A DNA stretch of 64,000 nucleotides from CAIKMD01 sp036490955 (GTDB lineage Bacteria > Pseudomonadota > Alphaproteobacteria > ATCC43930 > CGMCC-115725): NCBI GenBank assembly GCA_036490955.1, contig DASXCX010000080.1:1-64000 (forward strand), given 5' to 3'. The first letter of the stretch is position 1, and every line of letters starts with the position of its first letter. Below the pieces are notes generated by a model. That model saw nothing but the letters and a program-made list of their open reading frames with translations, was not told the origin of the DNA and did not search any database. Both the position numbers and the translations under genes were made by a program. Shown piece by piece: positions 46,190-55,419 of this stretch.

Positions 46190-46532
46190 GCCCGGCGATC
46201 CACCGGAAGCTGGTCAGGACCCCATTGTCGAAATGGCATTCGACCGCGACGTTGCGCGCCTGGGATGAGTTTTCGGCGACACCGTTGCGTATGCCTTGGA
46301 CGGTCGCCAACGCGCTTTCCATGCTGGTGTCGATATGGCTACCCACGATGTCGATGTCGCCATTGGGAAAAGCGCGCCTCATGAAATCGCTGCAACGGTC
46401 GACCATGCTGACGCTGCCGAGCGCCATTTTGGTGTCGAAGCCAACCTCGCTCATGCGGCTGCAGCCGGCCAACGCGCAAAGCATGCCGGCCGCCGCGGCC
46501 GATCGTGGAATTTGGTGAAATATCAAGCCCAT
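46140..46532 (-). CDS. small hypothetical lipoprotein
   Basis: Unrecognised protein of 130 aa with a lipoprotein signal (AAAAGMLCALAGCSRM, lipidated Cys near 24). The mature part has ARNVAVECHFDNGVLTSFRW, a short beta-rich motif also seen in small periplasmic proteins of alphaproteobacteria. ATG 46532 is preferred to 46568, which lacks a signal-like beginning. It is convergent with and overlaps the HAD gene by 50 bases. Function unknown. Confidence 0.65.
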   Translation of the reverse strand: MGLIFHQIPRSAAAAGMLCALAGCSRMSEVGFDTKMALGSVSMVDRCSDFMRRAFPNGDIDIVGSHIDTSMESALATVQGIRNGVAENSSQARNVAVECHFDNGVLTSFRWIAGPIRAAASGQAATGQAP

Positions 46533-46699
46533 GCGATACGATCCCGATGTTACAAAGGTGAAACACAAATTCCTGACTCCGAGCCTTGTGATTTCCCTTT
46601 AACACCCAATTTTGGTATCCATTGGGCGGCAAGAGGCGCTCTTCGGCGGGCACGGATATGGGTCCGGTCAGCCGCAATAATTCAAGAAGGGGTATCCCC

Positions 46700-46951
46700 A
46701 TGTCTTCCGAAAAGACTCAGAATGTGCAGGACGTTTTTCTGAACAACGTCCGCAAGAACAAGACACCGGTCACGGTCTTTCTGGTCAATGGCGTCAAGCT
46801 GCAGGGAATCATCACCTGGTTCGATAATTTCTGCGTGTTGCTGCGTCGCGACGCACACTCGCAACTCGTCTACAAGCATGCGATCTCGACGGTGATGCCG
46901 GCGGGACCAATCCAGCTCTTCGAGCCGGGGCAATCCGCCGAAGAAGCCTGA
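46700..46951 (+). CDS. hfq: RNA chaperone Hfq
   Basis: Hexameric Sm-like RNA chaperone, 83 aa. Sm1 motif VTVFLVNGVKLQGIITWFDN (about 31-50) and Sm2 YKHAISTVMPAGPI (about 62-75) are intact. It matches small RNAs to mRNAs. The start at ATG 46700 follows AAGAAGGGG. hflX begins 4 bases later, the standard alphaproteobacterial pair. Confidence 0.97.
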   Translation: MSSEKTQNVQDVFLNNVRKNKTPVTVFLVNGVKLQGIITWFDNFCVLLRRDAHSQLVYKHAISTVMPAGPIQLFEPGQSAEEA

Positions 46952-46955
46952 GCGG

Positions 46956-48269
46956 ATGGTGGAAGCTGCGGGCGAGCGCGCCGCGACAGTCGGGCGCTGC
47001 CTGGTTGTTCATCCTTGCCTGAGATCCGCGGCGGCGCGCGGCGAGGGCGCACGTACGCCCGAGATGCGTCTCGACGAGGCGGTCGGTCTCGCGCGCGCGA
47101 TCGCGCTCGAGGTCGTCGCCTCCGAAGTCGTGCGCATGAGCGCATGGCGGCCGGGCACCCTGCTCGGCGCCGGCACGGTGAAGCGCCTCGCCGAGTTGGT
47201 GGAGGAGCAAGAGATTGCCGTCGCGGTGATCGATGCGGCCGTCACGCCGGTGCAGCAACGCAATCTCGAGCGCGAGCTGAAATGCAAGGTCATCGACCGC
47301 ACCGGCCTGATCCTCGAGATTTTCGGCGCGCGTGCCCGCACGCATGAAGGCGCGCTGCAGGTCGAGCTCGCTGCGCTGACCTATCAACGCTCGCGGCTGG
47401 TGCGGTCTTGGACGCATTTGGAGCGCCAGCGCGGCGGCTTCGGCTTTCTCGGCGGACCGGGTGAAAGCCAGCTCGAGATCGATCGCCGTCTCATCACCGA
47501 TCGCATCACCCATTTGAAGCGCGAGCTCGATACGGTGAAGCGCACCCGCGCGCTGCATCGCGAGGCGCGCAAGCGCGTGCCGTATCCGGTCGTTGCGCTG
47601 GTCGGCTACACCAATGCCGGCAAATCGACGCTGTTCAATCGCCTGACCCGCGCCGAGGTCGTCGCCGCCAATCAGCTCTTCGCGACGCTCGATCCGACCA
47701 TGCGCCGGCTGCCGCTGCCGTCGGGCCGCAGTGCCATCCTCTCCGATACGGTCGGCTTCGTCTCCGAGTTGCCGACGCCGCTCGTCGCCGCTTTCCGCGC
47801 CACGCTCGAAGAAGTCACCTCGGCCGATCTCGTCATCCATGTCCGCGACATGCATCATCCCGAGAGCGAGGCGCAGCGCGACGATGTCCACGCCGTGCTG
47901 GGCGAACTCGGCCTCGGCGCGACGGTCGAGGCCGGCCTCATCGAGGCGCTCAACAAGATCGATCTGCTGCCCGAGGATCAAAAGATCGTGCTGCGCAATC
48001 AAGCGCGCCGGAACGTCGCCGCGGTGCCGATATCGGCGACGACCGGCGAGGGCTGCAACGAGCTTTTGGCGCTGATCGACAACCGTCTCGATGCTGGCCG
48101 CCAGACCGCCCAGCTCGACGTGCCTTTGAGCGACGGCGCGGCCATCGCCTGGCTCTACAGCCATGGCGAGGTGGTCGAGCGCGATGACGATGAGCGCCAC
48201 GCGCATATGACCGTGCGGCTCAGCGAAGCCGATCTCGGACGCTTCCAGACCCGGCAGGTCCGCGATTAG
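46956..48269 (+). CDS. hflX: ribosome-associated GTPase HflX
   Basis: GTPase of 437 aa that splits stalled or damaged 70S ribosomes. N-terminal HflX domain about 40-200 with TLLGAGTVKRLAELVEEQE and GFGFLGGPGESQLEIDRR. G domain about 205-370: G1 VGYTNAGKSTLFNRLT, G3 DTVGFVSELPTPLVAAF, G4 NKIDLL. Cotranscribed with hfq (4-bp gap). Confidence 0.95.
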   Translation: MVEAAGERAATVGRCLVVHPCLRSAAARGEGARTPEMRLDEAVGLARAIALEVVASEVVRMSAWRPGTLLGAGTVKRLAELVEEQEIAVAVIDAAVTPVQQRNLERELKCKVIDRTGLILEIFGARARTHEGALQVELAALTYQRSRLVRSWTHLERQRGGFGFLGGPGESQLEIDRRLITDRITHLKRELDTVKRTRALHREARKRVPYPVVALVGYTNAGKSTLFNRLTRAEVVAANQLFATLDPTMRRLPLPSGRSAILSDTVGFVSELPTPLVAAFRATLEEVTSADLVIHVRDMHHPESEAQRDDVHAVLGELGLGATVEAGLIEALNKIDLLPEDQKIVLRNQARRNVAAVPISATTGEGCNELLALIDNRLDAGRQTAQLDVPLSDGAAIAWLYSHGEVVERDDDERHAHMTVRLSEADLGRFQTRQVRD

Positions 48270-48362
48270 CCGCGACGATCACGAAAGCGTTCCCTGAATG
48301 TTCTTGATACGGTGGCCGGCCCTAGCCTAGTCTTGGCTATTTTCGCGGATTAGGGGGATGCC

Positions 48363-49196
48363 GTGAATCGATCGGCAAAGCTCGGCGCGGTTGCTGTTTT
48401 AGTGCTCGGCGTCGGAGCCTGCGGGCCGTTGGCGGTGGATCCGCCCGCCCGCACAACCGTCAAGGTGAGCGGCGATAAATTCAGTAAGGAAGTCACACTC
48501 GAAGGTCTTCCGCAAAACAACGCGTTCGCGGACAACAGCACGTTTTGGATGCTGCGCAGCTTTGTGAACCCACAAGCGCACACAGCCCGGCATCAGATTT
48601 ACGTCGACTGGTTCTTCCCTGGCCACGGCACAACGAAGTATCGCGCAGCGGACGACACGGCGCGGACCTTACCGACGCAGCAAATATACAAAGAATCCTG
48701 CGGCAGGCAGTGCGGACAAACGGACACGGTGATCATCGATATCGACGAGGCGGCGCTGCGAGCCCGTGCCAGGACAGGGTTCCAGGTCAAGCTCAGCGGC
48801 AATGACGGCGTGTCTACGATCGTTGGCATCACGCCTCAGATGATCGCGGCGCAGCTTCAGGCCGAAGACAACTTTATCCCTTCGACGGTCAACGTACGCG
48901 CGCAAGCGCCAATAGCGAACCCGAATGCACGCACGTCGGATGGCAAGCCGCTTCTCGGCGTTACATGCGGTAACATGCCGCTCGCGAACGCCGTAGTCGT
49001 GCAAAGAATCGCTGCAAATACTCCGGCTGAGGCGGCCGGGATCCAGAGAGGCGACATGATACTGCGCTATAATGGGCAGATCGTCACCGACGTGGATCAA
49101 TTCGACAGCCTCATCTTGCAAACCGTTCCGGGAACGTTGGTGCCGATAGAGATCAGCCGCGGCTTGAACCGGCTGAACATCTCAGCGCAAATGTAG
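48363..49196 (+). CDS. PDZ-domain lipoprotein
   Basis: Envelope lipoprotein of 277 aa starting with GTG 48363. The lipobox is LGVGAC (about 15-20). Residues about 195-275 form a PDZ domain (LLGVTCGNMPLANAVVVQRI, AAGIQRGDMILRYNGQI, VDQFDSLILQTVPG). The central part (30-190) is unrecognised but has two Cys in CGRQCGQ. Without protease residues it likely acts as a scaffold or binding protein. Codon use is less GC-skewed than in neighbouring genes, a hint of separate origin. Function unknown. Confidence 0.72.
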   Translation: MNRSAKLGAVAVLVLGVGACGPLAVDPPARTTVKVSGDKFSKEVTLEGLPQNNAFADNSTFWMLRSFVNPQAHTARHQIYVDWFFPGHGTTKYRAADDTARTLPTQQIYKESCGRQCGQTDTVIIDIDEAALRARARTGFQVKLSGNDGVSTIVGITPQMIAAQLQAEDNFIPSTVNVRAQAPIANPNARTSDGKPLLGVTCGNMPLANAVVVQRIAANTPAEAAGIQRGDMILRYNGQIVTDVDQFDSLILQTVPGTLVPIEISRGLNRLNISAQM

Positions 49197-49257
49197 CCGG
49201 CTCTTCCCTCGCGGCAGAATTCGCGATAGAGGCGCGTCAGCATCAAGGAGACGCGCC

Positions 49258-50124
49258 ATGAAGCTCGCATTCCTCGGCCTCGGCGTGATGGGGTTTCCGA
49301 TGGCGGGGCATCTCGCCAAGGCGGGCCACGAGGTCACGGTCTACAACCGGACTGCCGCTAAGGCGCGCGCCTGGATCGAGCAACACAAGGGCGCAGCGAA
49401 GCCGACACCCGCGGAAGCCGCGGCCGGCGCCGAGATCGTCTTCACCTGCGTCGGCAATGACGACGATGTGCGCCAGGTCGTGCTGGGCGATGCGGGCGCG
49501 CTCGTCGGCATGAGCAAGGGTGCGCTACTGGTCGATCACACGACGGCGTCGGCCGAGCTGGCGCGCGAGCTCGATGCGGCGGCGAAAGCGAAGGGCTTGG
49601 GATTTCTCGACGCGCCGGTCTCGGGCGGGCAGGCCGGCGCGCAGAACGGCACGCTCACGGTGATGGTCGGCGGCGATGCGCAAAGCTTCGCGCGTGCCGA
49701 GAAGGTGATGGCGCATTACGGGCGCGCGGTCACGCATATGGGGCCGGCCGGCAACGGCCAGCTCACCAAGATGGTCAATCAGATCATGATCGCCGGCCTG
49801 GTTCAGGCGCTGTCGGAGGGACTCAATTTCGCAGTACGCGCCGGGCTCGATGCGCATAAGGCGGCGCAGGTCATTTCGAAAGGCGCGGCGCAATACTGGC
49901 AGCTCGAGAACCGCTATCAGACCATCCTCGACGACAAGTTCGATTTCGGGTTCGCGGTCGATTGGATGCGCAAGGATCTCGCGATCTGCCTCGCCGAGGC
50001 GCGACGCAACAAATCGGCGCTGCCGGTGACGGCGCTGGTCGACCAGTTCTATGAGCGTGTGCAGGAACGGGGCGGCGGCCGTTGGGACACATCGAGCCTG
50101 TTCCATCTCCTTGCCCATCCCTGA
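49258..50124 (+). CDS. beta-hydroxyacid dehydrogenase (3-hydroxyisobutyrate dehydrogenase family)
   Basis: NAD(P)-dependent oxidoreductase, 288 aa. The Rossmann motif FLGLGVMGFPMAGHLAKAG opens the protein. Substrate motif is DAPVSGGQAGAQNGTLTVM (about 120), and the catalytic Lys is in GNGQLTKMVNQIMI (about 171). The family includes 3-hydroxyisobutyrate, tartronate semialdehyde and glyoxylate reductases. ATG 49258 follows AAGGAGACGCGCC. Monocistronic, upstream of the amidohydrolase cluster. The exact substrate is undetermined. Confidence 0.86.
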   Translation: MKLAFLGLGVMGFPMAGHLAKAGHEVTVYNRTAAKARAWIEQHKGAAKPTPAEAAAGAEIVFTCVGNDDDVRQVVLGDAGALVGMSKGALLVDHTTASAELARELDAAAKAKGLGFLDAPVSGGQAGAQNGTLTVMVGGDAQSFARAEKVMAHYGRAVTHMGPAGNGQLTKMVNQIMIAGLVQALSEGLNFAVRAGLDAHKAAQVISKGAAQYWQLENRYQTILDDKFDFGFAVDWMRKDLAICLAEARRNKSALPVTALVDQFYERVQERGGGRWDTSSLFHLLAHP

Positions 50125-50252
50125 CGGCCGTCCCGTGGGCGCGGACCCATGAGCCTATCGCGTGCCTCTCTGTTGCCGATGTTTCTCCCGTGACATAGTG
50201 AGCCGGTCGGCGACGCGCTGAACGATCGCCGTTCGTCACGGGAGGATTTGAG

Positions 50253-51668
50253 ATGAGCGCAACCATCAATCGTCGCGGCTTTCTTGCGGCAGCATCGGCG
50301 GCGATCGCCGCTTCGGCCGTATCCGGCAGCGACGCGACTGCAGCGACGAAACGCGCGCCGCCGGCGAAGGCACAACGCGAATATCTCATCCGCGGCGCAG
50401 CGATCGTCTCGATGGACCCGGCGGTCGGCGATCTCGCCAAAGGCGATGTGCATGTGCGCGACGGCGCCATCGTTGCCGTCGGTCCGCGCGTCGCCGCGCC
50501 GGGGGCCAGCGTTATCGACGGCGCGAATATGATCGCCCTGCCGGGCCTCATCGATACGCATTGGCATATGTGGGAAAGCGTCGCGCGCAACCTTGCCGGC
50601 GATGATGCGAAGACCGGCTATTTTCCGCACAGCCGGACGCTCGGCGTGCTGTTTACGCCGGAAGACAATGCGCGCGGCGTGCGGCTCGGGCTTGCCGAAG
50701 CGATCCATTCCGGCATCACCACCGTACACAACTGGTCGCATAACAATCTCACGCCCGCCTATGCCGAAGCCGAGCTCATGGTGCATCGCGAGGCCGGCAG
50801 CCGCGCACGCTATTCCTATGGCTATTCACGCAAGACCGGCACCAACACGATGCTGCCGCTCGACGATATCCGCGCCTTCCATGCGAAATACTTCGGCACG
50901 CCGGGCGACGGTCTCGTCACCTTCGGCATCGCGACGCGTGGGCCGAACAGCAATCCGATCGAGATCTGTGCCCAGGAAATGGCCTTCGCGCGCGAGCTGA
51001 AAATTCCGCTCACCACCCATGTCGGGATCGAGCCGGGCAAGAATTCCTTCGTCGAGATGATGGCGAAGGCCAATCTGCTGGGCCCCGACGTCCTGCTGGT
51101 CCATGCCACGAACAGCACGGATGCCGAACGCAAAATCCTTGCCGATACCAAGACGCCGGTCAGCTGCAGTCCCTTTACCGAGATGCGTACCGGCTTCGGC
51201 GTCACCCCGGTGCGTGCCTTTCTTGCCGCCAACGTGCCGTTCGGCCTCTCGATCGACACGACCGTGCTGTGCGGCAACGCCGACATGTTCGCGATCATGA
51301 AGGTGATGCAGAACATCGACGACGGCACGACGCCGAGCGAATTCGGCATCACTGCGCGGCGCGTGCTCGAGATGGGCACGATCGACGGCGCACGGGCGCT
51401 CGGTATCGCCGATCGCGTCGGCTCGCTCACGCCGGGCAAGCGCGCCGACGTCATCCTCGTGCGCACCGACGCGATCAACATGGCGCCGATGGCCGATCCC
51501 ATCCGCATGGTCGTGCAGGCAGCGCAGCCCGCCAACGTCGATACGGTGATGGTCGATGGCCGTATCCTGAAACGCGCCGGCAAGCTGACGACGCTCAATG
51601 AAGCGAAGGTGATGCGCGAAGCCGCCGAGACGATCGCGCGCGTCAACGCGCAGATCAGCAAGACGTGA
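50253..51668 (+). CDS. Tat-exported amidohydrolase (ATZ/TRZ-like)
   Basis: Metal-dependent amidohydrolase, 471 aa, of the chlorohydrolase / cytosine-deaminase-like group. A twin-arginine signal is present (NRRGFLAAASAAIAAS), so the folded metalloenzyme is exported. Metal motifs are PGLIDTHWHMWES (His-x-His), later LTTHVGIEPG and the Asp in LSIDTTVLCG. The N- and C-terminal beta-sandwich (RGAAIVSMDPAVGDLAKGDV; ILVRTDAINMAPMADP) matches the family. It is followed by two binding-protein genes, and a similar enzyme lies at 53898. Substrate unknown, likely an amide or amidine heterocycle. Confidence 0.85.
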   Translation: MSATINRRGFLAAASAAIAASAVSGSDATAATKRAPPAKAQREYLIRGAAIVSMDPAVGDLAKGDVHVRDGAIVAVGPRVAAPGASVIDGANMIALPGLIDTHWHMWESVARNLAGDDAKTGYFPHSRTLGVLFTPEDNARGVRLGLAEAIHSGITTVHNWSHNNLTPAYAEAELMVHREAGSRARYSYGYSRKTGTNTMLPLDDIRAFHAKYFGTPGDGLVTFGIATRGPNSNPIEICAQEMAFARELKIPLTTHVGIEPGKNSFVEMMAKANLLGPDVLLVHATNSTDAERKILADTKTPVSCSPFTEMRTGFGVTPVRAFLAANVPFGLSIDTTVLCGNADMFAIMKVMQNIDDGTTPSEFGITARRVLEMGTIDGARALGIADRVGSLTPGKRADVILVRTDAINMAPMADPIRMVVQAAQPANVDTVMVDGRILKRAGKLTTLNEAKVMREAAETIARVNAQISKT

Positions 51669-51778
51669 CCGGTCGCGCGGTCGCCGTTGTGGTTGACAAG
51701 GACGCGGCTTCGGCTTCTGCTAGCGCCAGAGAATAAGCGATCGCCGCCAGGCGGCGACCAAAGCGGGGAGGGAGAGGG

Positions 51779-52792
51779 ATGCGGTTTTCAGCCATCATCA
51801 TCGGTACGGCCGTCGCGACGGCGCTTGGTCTGAGCGCCCAGATCGCGCGGGCGGAAGAGCTGCTCAACATCCGCATCGGCTGGGTCGTGCCAGTCGGCAA
51901 TTGGGCCTCGATCCTTTACGAGAAGAAGGATCTGATGATCCATTACGGCAAGACCTATACGGTCACGCCGACGCATTTCGCCGGCACGCCGCCGATGATC
52001 ACGGCGCTCGCCTCGGGCGATCTCGACATCGCCGACCTCGCCTATTCTTCTTTCGCGACCGCGGTCGAGAATGCGGGCATGAAGGATATCAAATTCATCG
52101 CCGACGAAGCACAGGATGGCGCCGAAGGCCATGATTCGGGCGCCTATTACGTGCTGAAGGACGGCCCGATCCACAAGGTAGAGGACCTCAAAGGCAAGGT
52201 CGTCGCCGATGTCGGCGCCGGCTCGGCGGTCGATATCGCGATCCGCGCGATGCTCAAGAAGCACGGGCTCGAGACGCCGCGCGACTACACCATCGTCGAA
52301 GCGGCCTTTCCTAATATGGAATCCCTACTTGAATCGAAGAAGGCGGATTTGATCGCCGCAGTGCAGCCTTTCACCTTGAAGCCGAGCTTCATCGAGAATA
52401 CGCGGCCGTTATTCAACGCCGTCGACGCGCTCGGCGGACCGACGCAATTCGTCGTTTGGACGGCGCATGAGGCTTATATCCAGAAGAACCGTGCGGCGCT
52501 GGTCGATATGTTCGAGGATGCGATCCGGGTGACGCGCTGGCTCACCGACCCGAAAAATCACGATGCCGTCGTGCAAATCGCTGCGCAGATCACCAAGCAG
52601 CCGCCTGATCAGCTGCAATATGTCTTTTCGAAGACCGATCTCTATCGCGATCCGAACATGCTGCCGAACACGCCCAATCTGCAGCGCGCGGTCGATGCGC
52701 AATACGAGGTCGGCTATCTCAAGCAAAAGCTCGACGTGAAGCCCTACGCCGATCTAAGCATGATCAAGGAAGCAGCGGCGCGCATAAAGTAA
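51779..52792 (+). CDS. ABC transporter substrate-binding protein, NitT/TauT type
   Basis: Periplasmic solute-binding protein of 337 aa. GGGGAGGGAGAGGG precedes ATG 51779. Signal peptide ends near QIARA/EE (about 24). Mature motifs are IRIGWVVPVGNWASILYEKK, GTPPMITALASGDLDIADLAY and a ligand-facing DVGAGSAVDIAIRAML. It is not of the Cys-pair subgroup. It lies between a Tat-exported amidohydrolase and another binding protein, with 30 bases to the latter, so they form one unit without permease or ATPase. Ligand unknown. Confidence 0.83.
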   Translation: MRFSAIIIGTAVATALGLSAQIARAEELLNIRIGWVVPVGNWASILYEKKDLMIHYGKTYTVTPTHFAGTPPMITALASGDLDIADLAYSSFATAVENAGMKDIKFIADEAQDGAEGHDSGAYYVLKDGPIHKVEDLKGKVVADVGAGSAVDIAIRAMLKKHGLETPRDYTIVEAAFPNMESLLESKKADLIAAVQPFTLKPSFIENTRPLFNAVDALGGPTQFVVWTAHEAYIQKNRAALVDMFEDAIRVTRWLTDPKNHDAVVQIAAQITKQPPDQLQYVFSKTDLYRDPNMLPNTPNLQRAVDAQYEVGYLKQKLDVKPYADLSMIKEAAARIK

Positions 52793-52822
52793 CGACGCAG
52801 CGGAGCAGGGGAGTTTCGCGGA

Positions 52823-53833
52823 ATGATCGTGGTTTATCGCGCGGCGCTTGCCGCGCTGGCACTGCTCGTTGCTACGGCGTCGGTTGCTCCGGCGCGCGCC
52901 GAGGACGAGCATACGACGCTCGCCATTCCCGGCATCACCATCGGCTTCATCACGCGCTTCATTGCCGACGACGAGGGCATGTGGAAGAAGCAGGGTCTCG
53001 ACGTGAAGGTGCTCGATATCGCCGGCATCGGCTCGATGAATGCGGTGATCGCGGGCTCGGTCGATTTCTCGATGTCGTCGGGCCCGTCGATCACCCGCGC
53101 CTGGGCCAAGGGTCAGCATCTCGTCGCCCTCGCCACCGCGATCAATCAATCCGACGAGGACATCGTCATCCGCAAGGAAATCGCCGATGCCGGCCATTTC
53201 GACCCGAAAGCACCCTTGAAAGAGCGCGGCAAACTTCTCAAAGGCCTGACGATCGCGGTTGGCGGCGTCGGCGCGATCCCCGATGTCGTGCTGAAGGTGG
53301 TGCAGATCGATGCCGGCCTCTCGCGTGACAGCGTGACGGCGACGCCGATGCAGCCGCCCGAATATATGGCGGCATTCGAGCGCAAGGCGATCGACGGCTT
53401 CGTCTCCGGTCCGCCTTTCATCCAGCAGGCCGTGGTGGCGGGGACGGGCGTGGTGCTGTCGGATTCGGCCAAGGGCGAGCCCGTCGAATATTCGCCGCAA
53501 TCGGCGGGGCTGCTGCTGACACGCGGCGATTTCTGCGGCGGCCATCGGTCGATCTGCGAGAAGATGGTACACGGCATCGTCGAGGCGGCGAAATTCCTGC
53601 ACGAGCATCGCGCAGAATCGATCGCCATCGCCAAGAAGCATTTCGGCGCCTATGGCGACGAGGTGCTGGGGCAATCGATCGACATGCTCACGGCGATGAC
53701 GCCGTCGCCGCCGCTTACCACGCCGCAAATGCTCGAGAACGGCGACCGCATCAATATCGCTGCCGGCTTCCTCAAGGACAGCGACAAGCTCTCGGACTAC
53801 GCGCCGCTGATCGACAATCAGTTCACGAAGTGA
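52823..53833 (+). CDS. ABC transporter substrate-binding protein, Cys-pair subgroup
   Basis: Periplasmic solute-binding protein, 336 aa, distant paralogue of the tandem pair at 1581/2722. Signal peptide ends near PARA/ED (about 25). Shared traits are GIGSMNAVIAGSVDFSMSSG, HFDPKAPLKERGKLLKGL, VGGVGAIPD and the cysteine pair in DFCGGHRSICEKM. The conserved Cys-x5-6-Cys spacing across three proteins suggests a common disulfide and a common ligand class. No transport partner. The next gene is a convergent Tat-exported amidohydrolase. Confidence 0.82.
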   Translation: MIVVYRAALAALALLVATASVAPARAEDEHTTLAIPGITIGFITRFIADDEGMWKKQGLDVKVLDIAGIGSMNAVIAGSVDFSMSSGPSITRAWAKGQHLVALATAINQSDEDIVIRKEIADAGHFDPKAPLKERGKLLKGLTIAVGGVGAIPDVVLKVVQIDAGLSRDSVTATPMQPPEYMAAFERKAIDGFVSGPPFIQQAVVAGTGVVLSDSAKGEPVEYSPQSAGLLLTRGDFCGGHRSICEKMVHGIVEAAKFLHEHRAESIAIAKKHFGAYGDEVLGQSIDMLTAMTPSPPLTTPQMLENGDRINIAAGFLKDSDKLSDYAPLIDNQFTK

Positions 53834-53897
53834 CGCAGGTAAGCTCAGCCATCCCGGCCTTCGCTGGGAAGCGGAAAAAGCCGACGGCTGATCGTGG

Positions 53898-55373
53898 CTA
53901 AATCTTGAAACTCTCGGCGAAGATGTCGGGCTTGTAGCCGACCTTGCCGAAGAGATAAGCGCGCGATTCATCCGCCATCTTCTTGAACCGCGCCATGTCG
54001 ACGCCGATCATCTTGCCGTGCTGCTTGCGGATGACGCCGCCGATGATCACCGTATCGATATTGCTGCGATCGGCGGCTGCGACCACGGTGCCGAGGGCGT
54101 TGTTCGACGGGTAGAGGTTGATCGCGTCGGTGCGGATCATGACGATATCGGCTTCCTTGCCCGGCGCCAGCGTGCCGATCTTGTCGGAGAGGCCGGCACA
54201 AGCCGCGCCGTTGACGGTCGCGCAAGTCAGCACGTCGCGCATCGAGACCGGCTTCGGCGGGTTGGCGTCGCCGTTGAGCTTGCGATTGGTCGCGACCGCG
54301 CGCTGGATGTGGAATGCGGTGCGCATCTCCATGAACATGTCGGTCGAGTAGGAGGTCTCGTTATCGACGCTGAAGCCCGGCTTCATGCCGTGATCGAGCG
54401 CATGCTGGTAGGCCGGGAAGCCCTCGCCGAGCCCATATTGCGAATCCGAGCGCGGGCAGACATCGATGGTGACGCCGGCGTTCTTCATGTTCTGCCACGT
54501 GCTCTCGGGCAGGTTGCCGCAATGGTTGAAGGTCACGTCCGGGCCAAGCAGCTTCTCGTCGGCGAACTGATCCATGATCTTGCCCATGGCCGGGCCTTGG
54601 AACTCCATCGTGATCCGTAGGCCGAGCGAGCGGGCATAGGTCCATTGCTCTTTCACCGGTCCGGCGAAGATGCGCAAGGTCACGAGTTGGTCCGTCGATG
54701 AGAAGAATTGCTTCTGCAGCCGTGCCAGATCCTGCGGCAACTGATGATCCCAATCGCCGGCTTGCGGTCCGCCGGCGGCATGAACGCCGCGGATGCCGCT
54801 GTCGAACAGCGCCTTGATCGCCGCATCGGAATGCGCGGCAGTGCGCGAGTTGTGCGAATTGTCGATGATGCAAGTGATGCCGGCATCGATGCAGCCGAGC
54901 GCGGTGATGAGATTGCCGGCATACATGTCGTCCGGCCGATAAGCCTTGGCGAAGGATAGATGCGTCGCGGCGGAATAAGCGTCGAGCGTCGCGGCGTTGG
55001 GATTGATGCGGCGGAGCTGGCCTTCCCAGGAATGACGATGGCAATCGACGAAGCCGGGGATGAGGATCGCATTGGAGCCGTCGATCACCGTCGCGCCGGC
55101 CGATTTGAGGTCGCCGCCGACAGCGGCGATCTTCTTGCCCTCGACCAGGAGATCGCCCTTGGCAATATCGCCGAGCTTCTCGTCCATGGTGATGATCGTT
55201 GCACCCTTGATGAGGATGCGGCCGTTCGGTTTGCCTCGACCCGGCTGAACGACGTTGCTCTCGACCGCTTCGGCCGTGCGGGGCATCGCGGGCGCGGCGA
55301 CGCTCGCCGCGACGATGGCGCCCGCCTTCATCAGGCCGCGCCGCGAAATTTTGCTGGGCTCACCACGCTTCAT
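53898..55373 (-). CDS. Tat-exported amidohydrolase (second copy)
   Basis: Metal-dependent amidohydrolase of 491 aa, similar in layout to the enzyme at 50253. Tat signal at ISRRGLMKAGAIVAAS. Metal motifs are PGFVDCHRHSWEG (His-x-His), TFNHCGNLPES and the acid in DVCPRSDSQYG. The C-terminal LAPGKEADIVMIRTDAINLY matches the 50253 product. It is convergent with the second binding-protein gene, so the pair of amidohydrolases bracket two binding proteins. Probable periplasmic processing of a substrate; identity unknown. Confidence 0.85.
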   Translation of the reverse strand: MKRGEPSKISRRGLMKAGAIVAASVAAPAMPRTAEAVESNVVQPGRGKPNGRILIKGATIITMDEKLGDIAKGDLLVEGKKIAAVGGDLKSAGATVIDGSNAILIPGFVDCHRHSWEGQLRRINPNAATLDAYSAATHLSFAKAYRPDDMYAGNLITALGCIDAGITCIIDNSHNSRTAAHSDAAIKALFDSGIRGVHAAGGPQAGDWDHQLPQDLARLQKQFFSSTDQLVTLRIFAGPVKEQWTYARSLGLRITMEFQGPAMGKIMDQFADEKLLGPDVTFNHCGNLPESTWQNMKNAGVTIDVCPRSDSQYGLGEGFPAYQHALDHGMKPGFSVDNETSYSTDMFMEMRTAFHIQRAVATNRKLNGDANPPKPVSMRDVLTCATVNGAACAGLSDKIGTLAPGKEADIVMIRTDAINLYPSNNALGTVVAAADRSNIDTVIIGGVIRKQHGKMIGVDMARFKKMADESRAYLFGKVGYKPDIFAESFKI

Positions 55374-55419
55374 GACGTTCCCCCAATGTTTATTGTGGGG
55401 GCGAGTCTAGCGCCACCGG

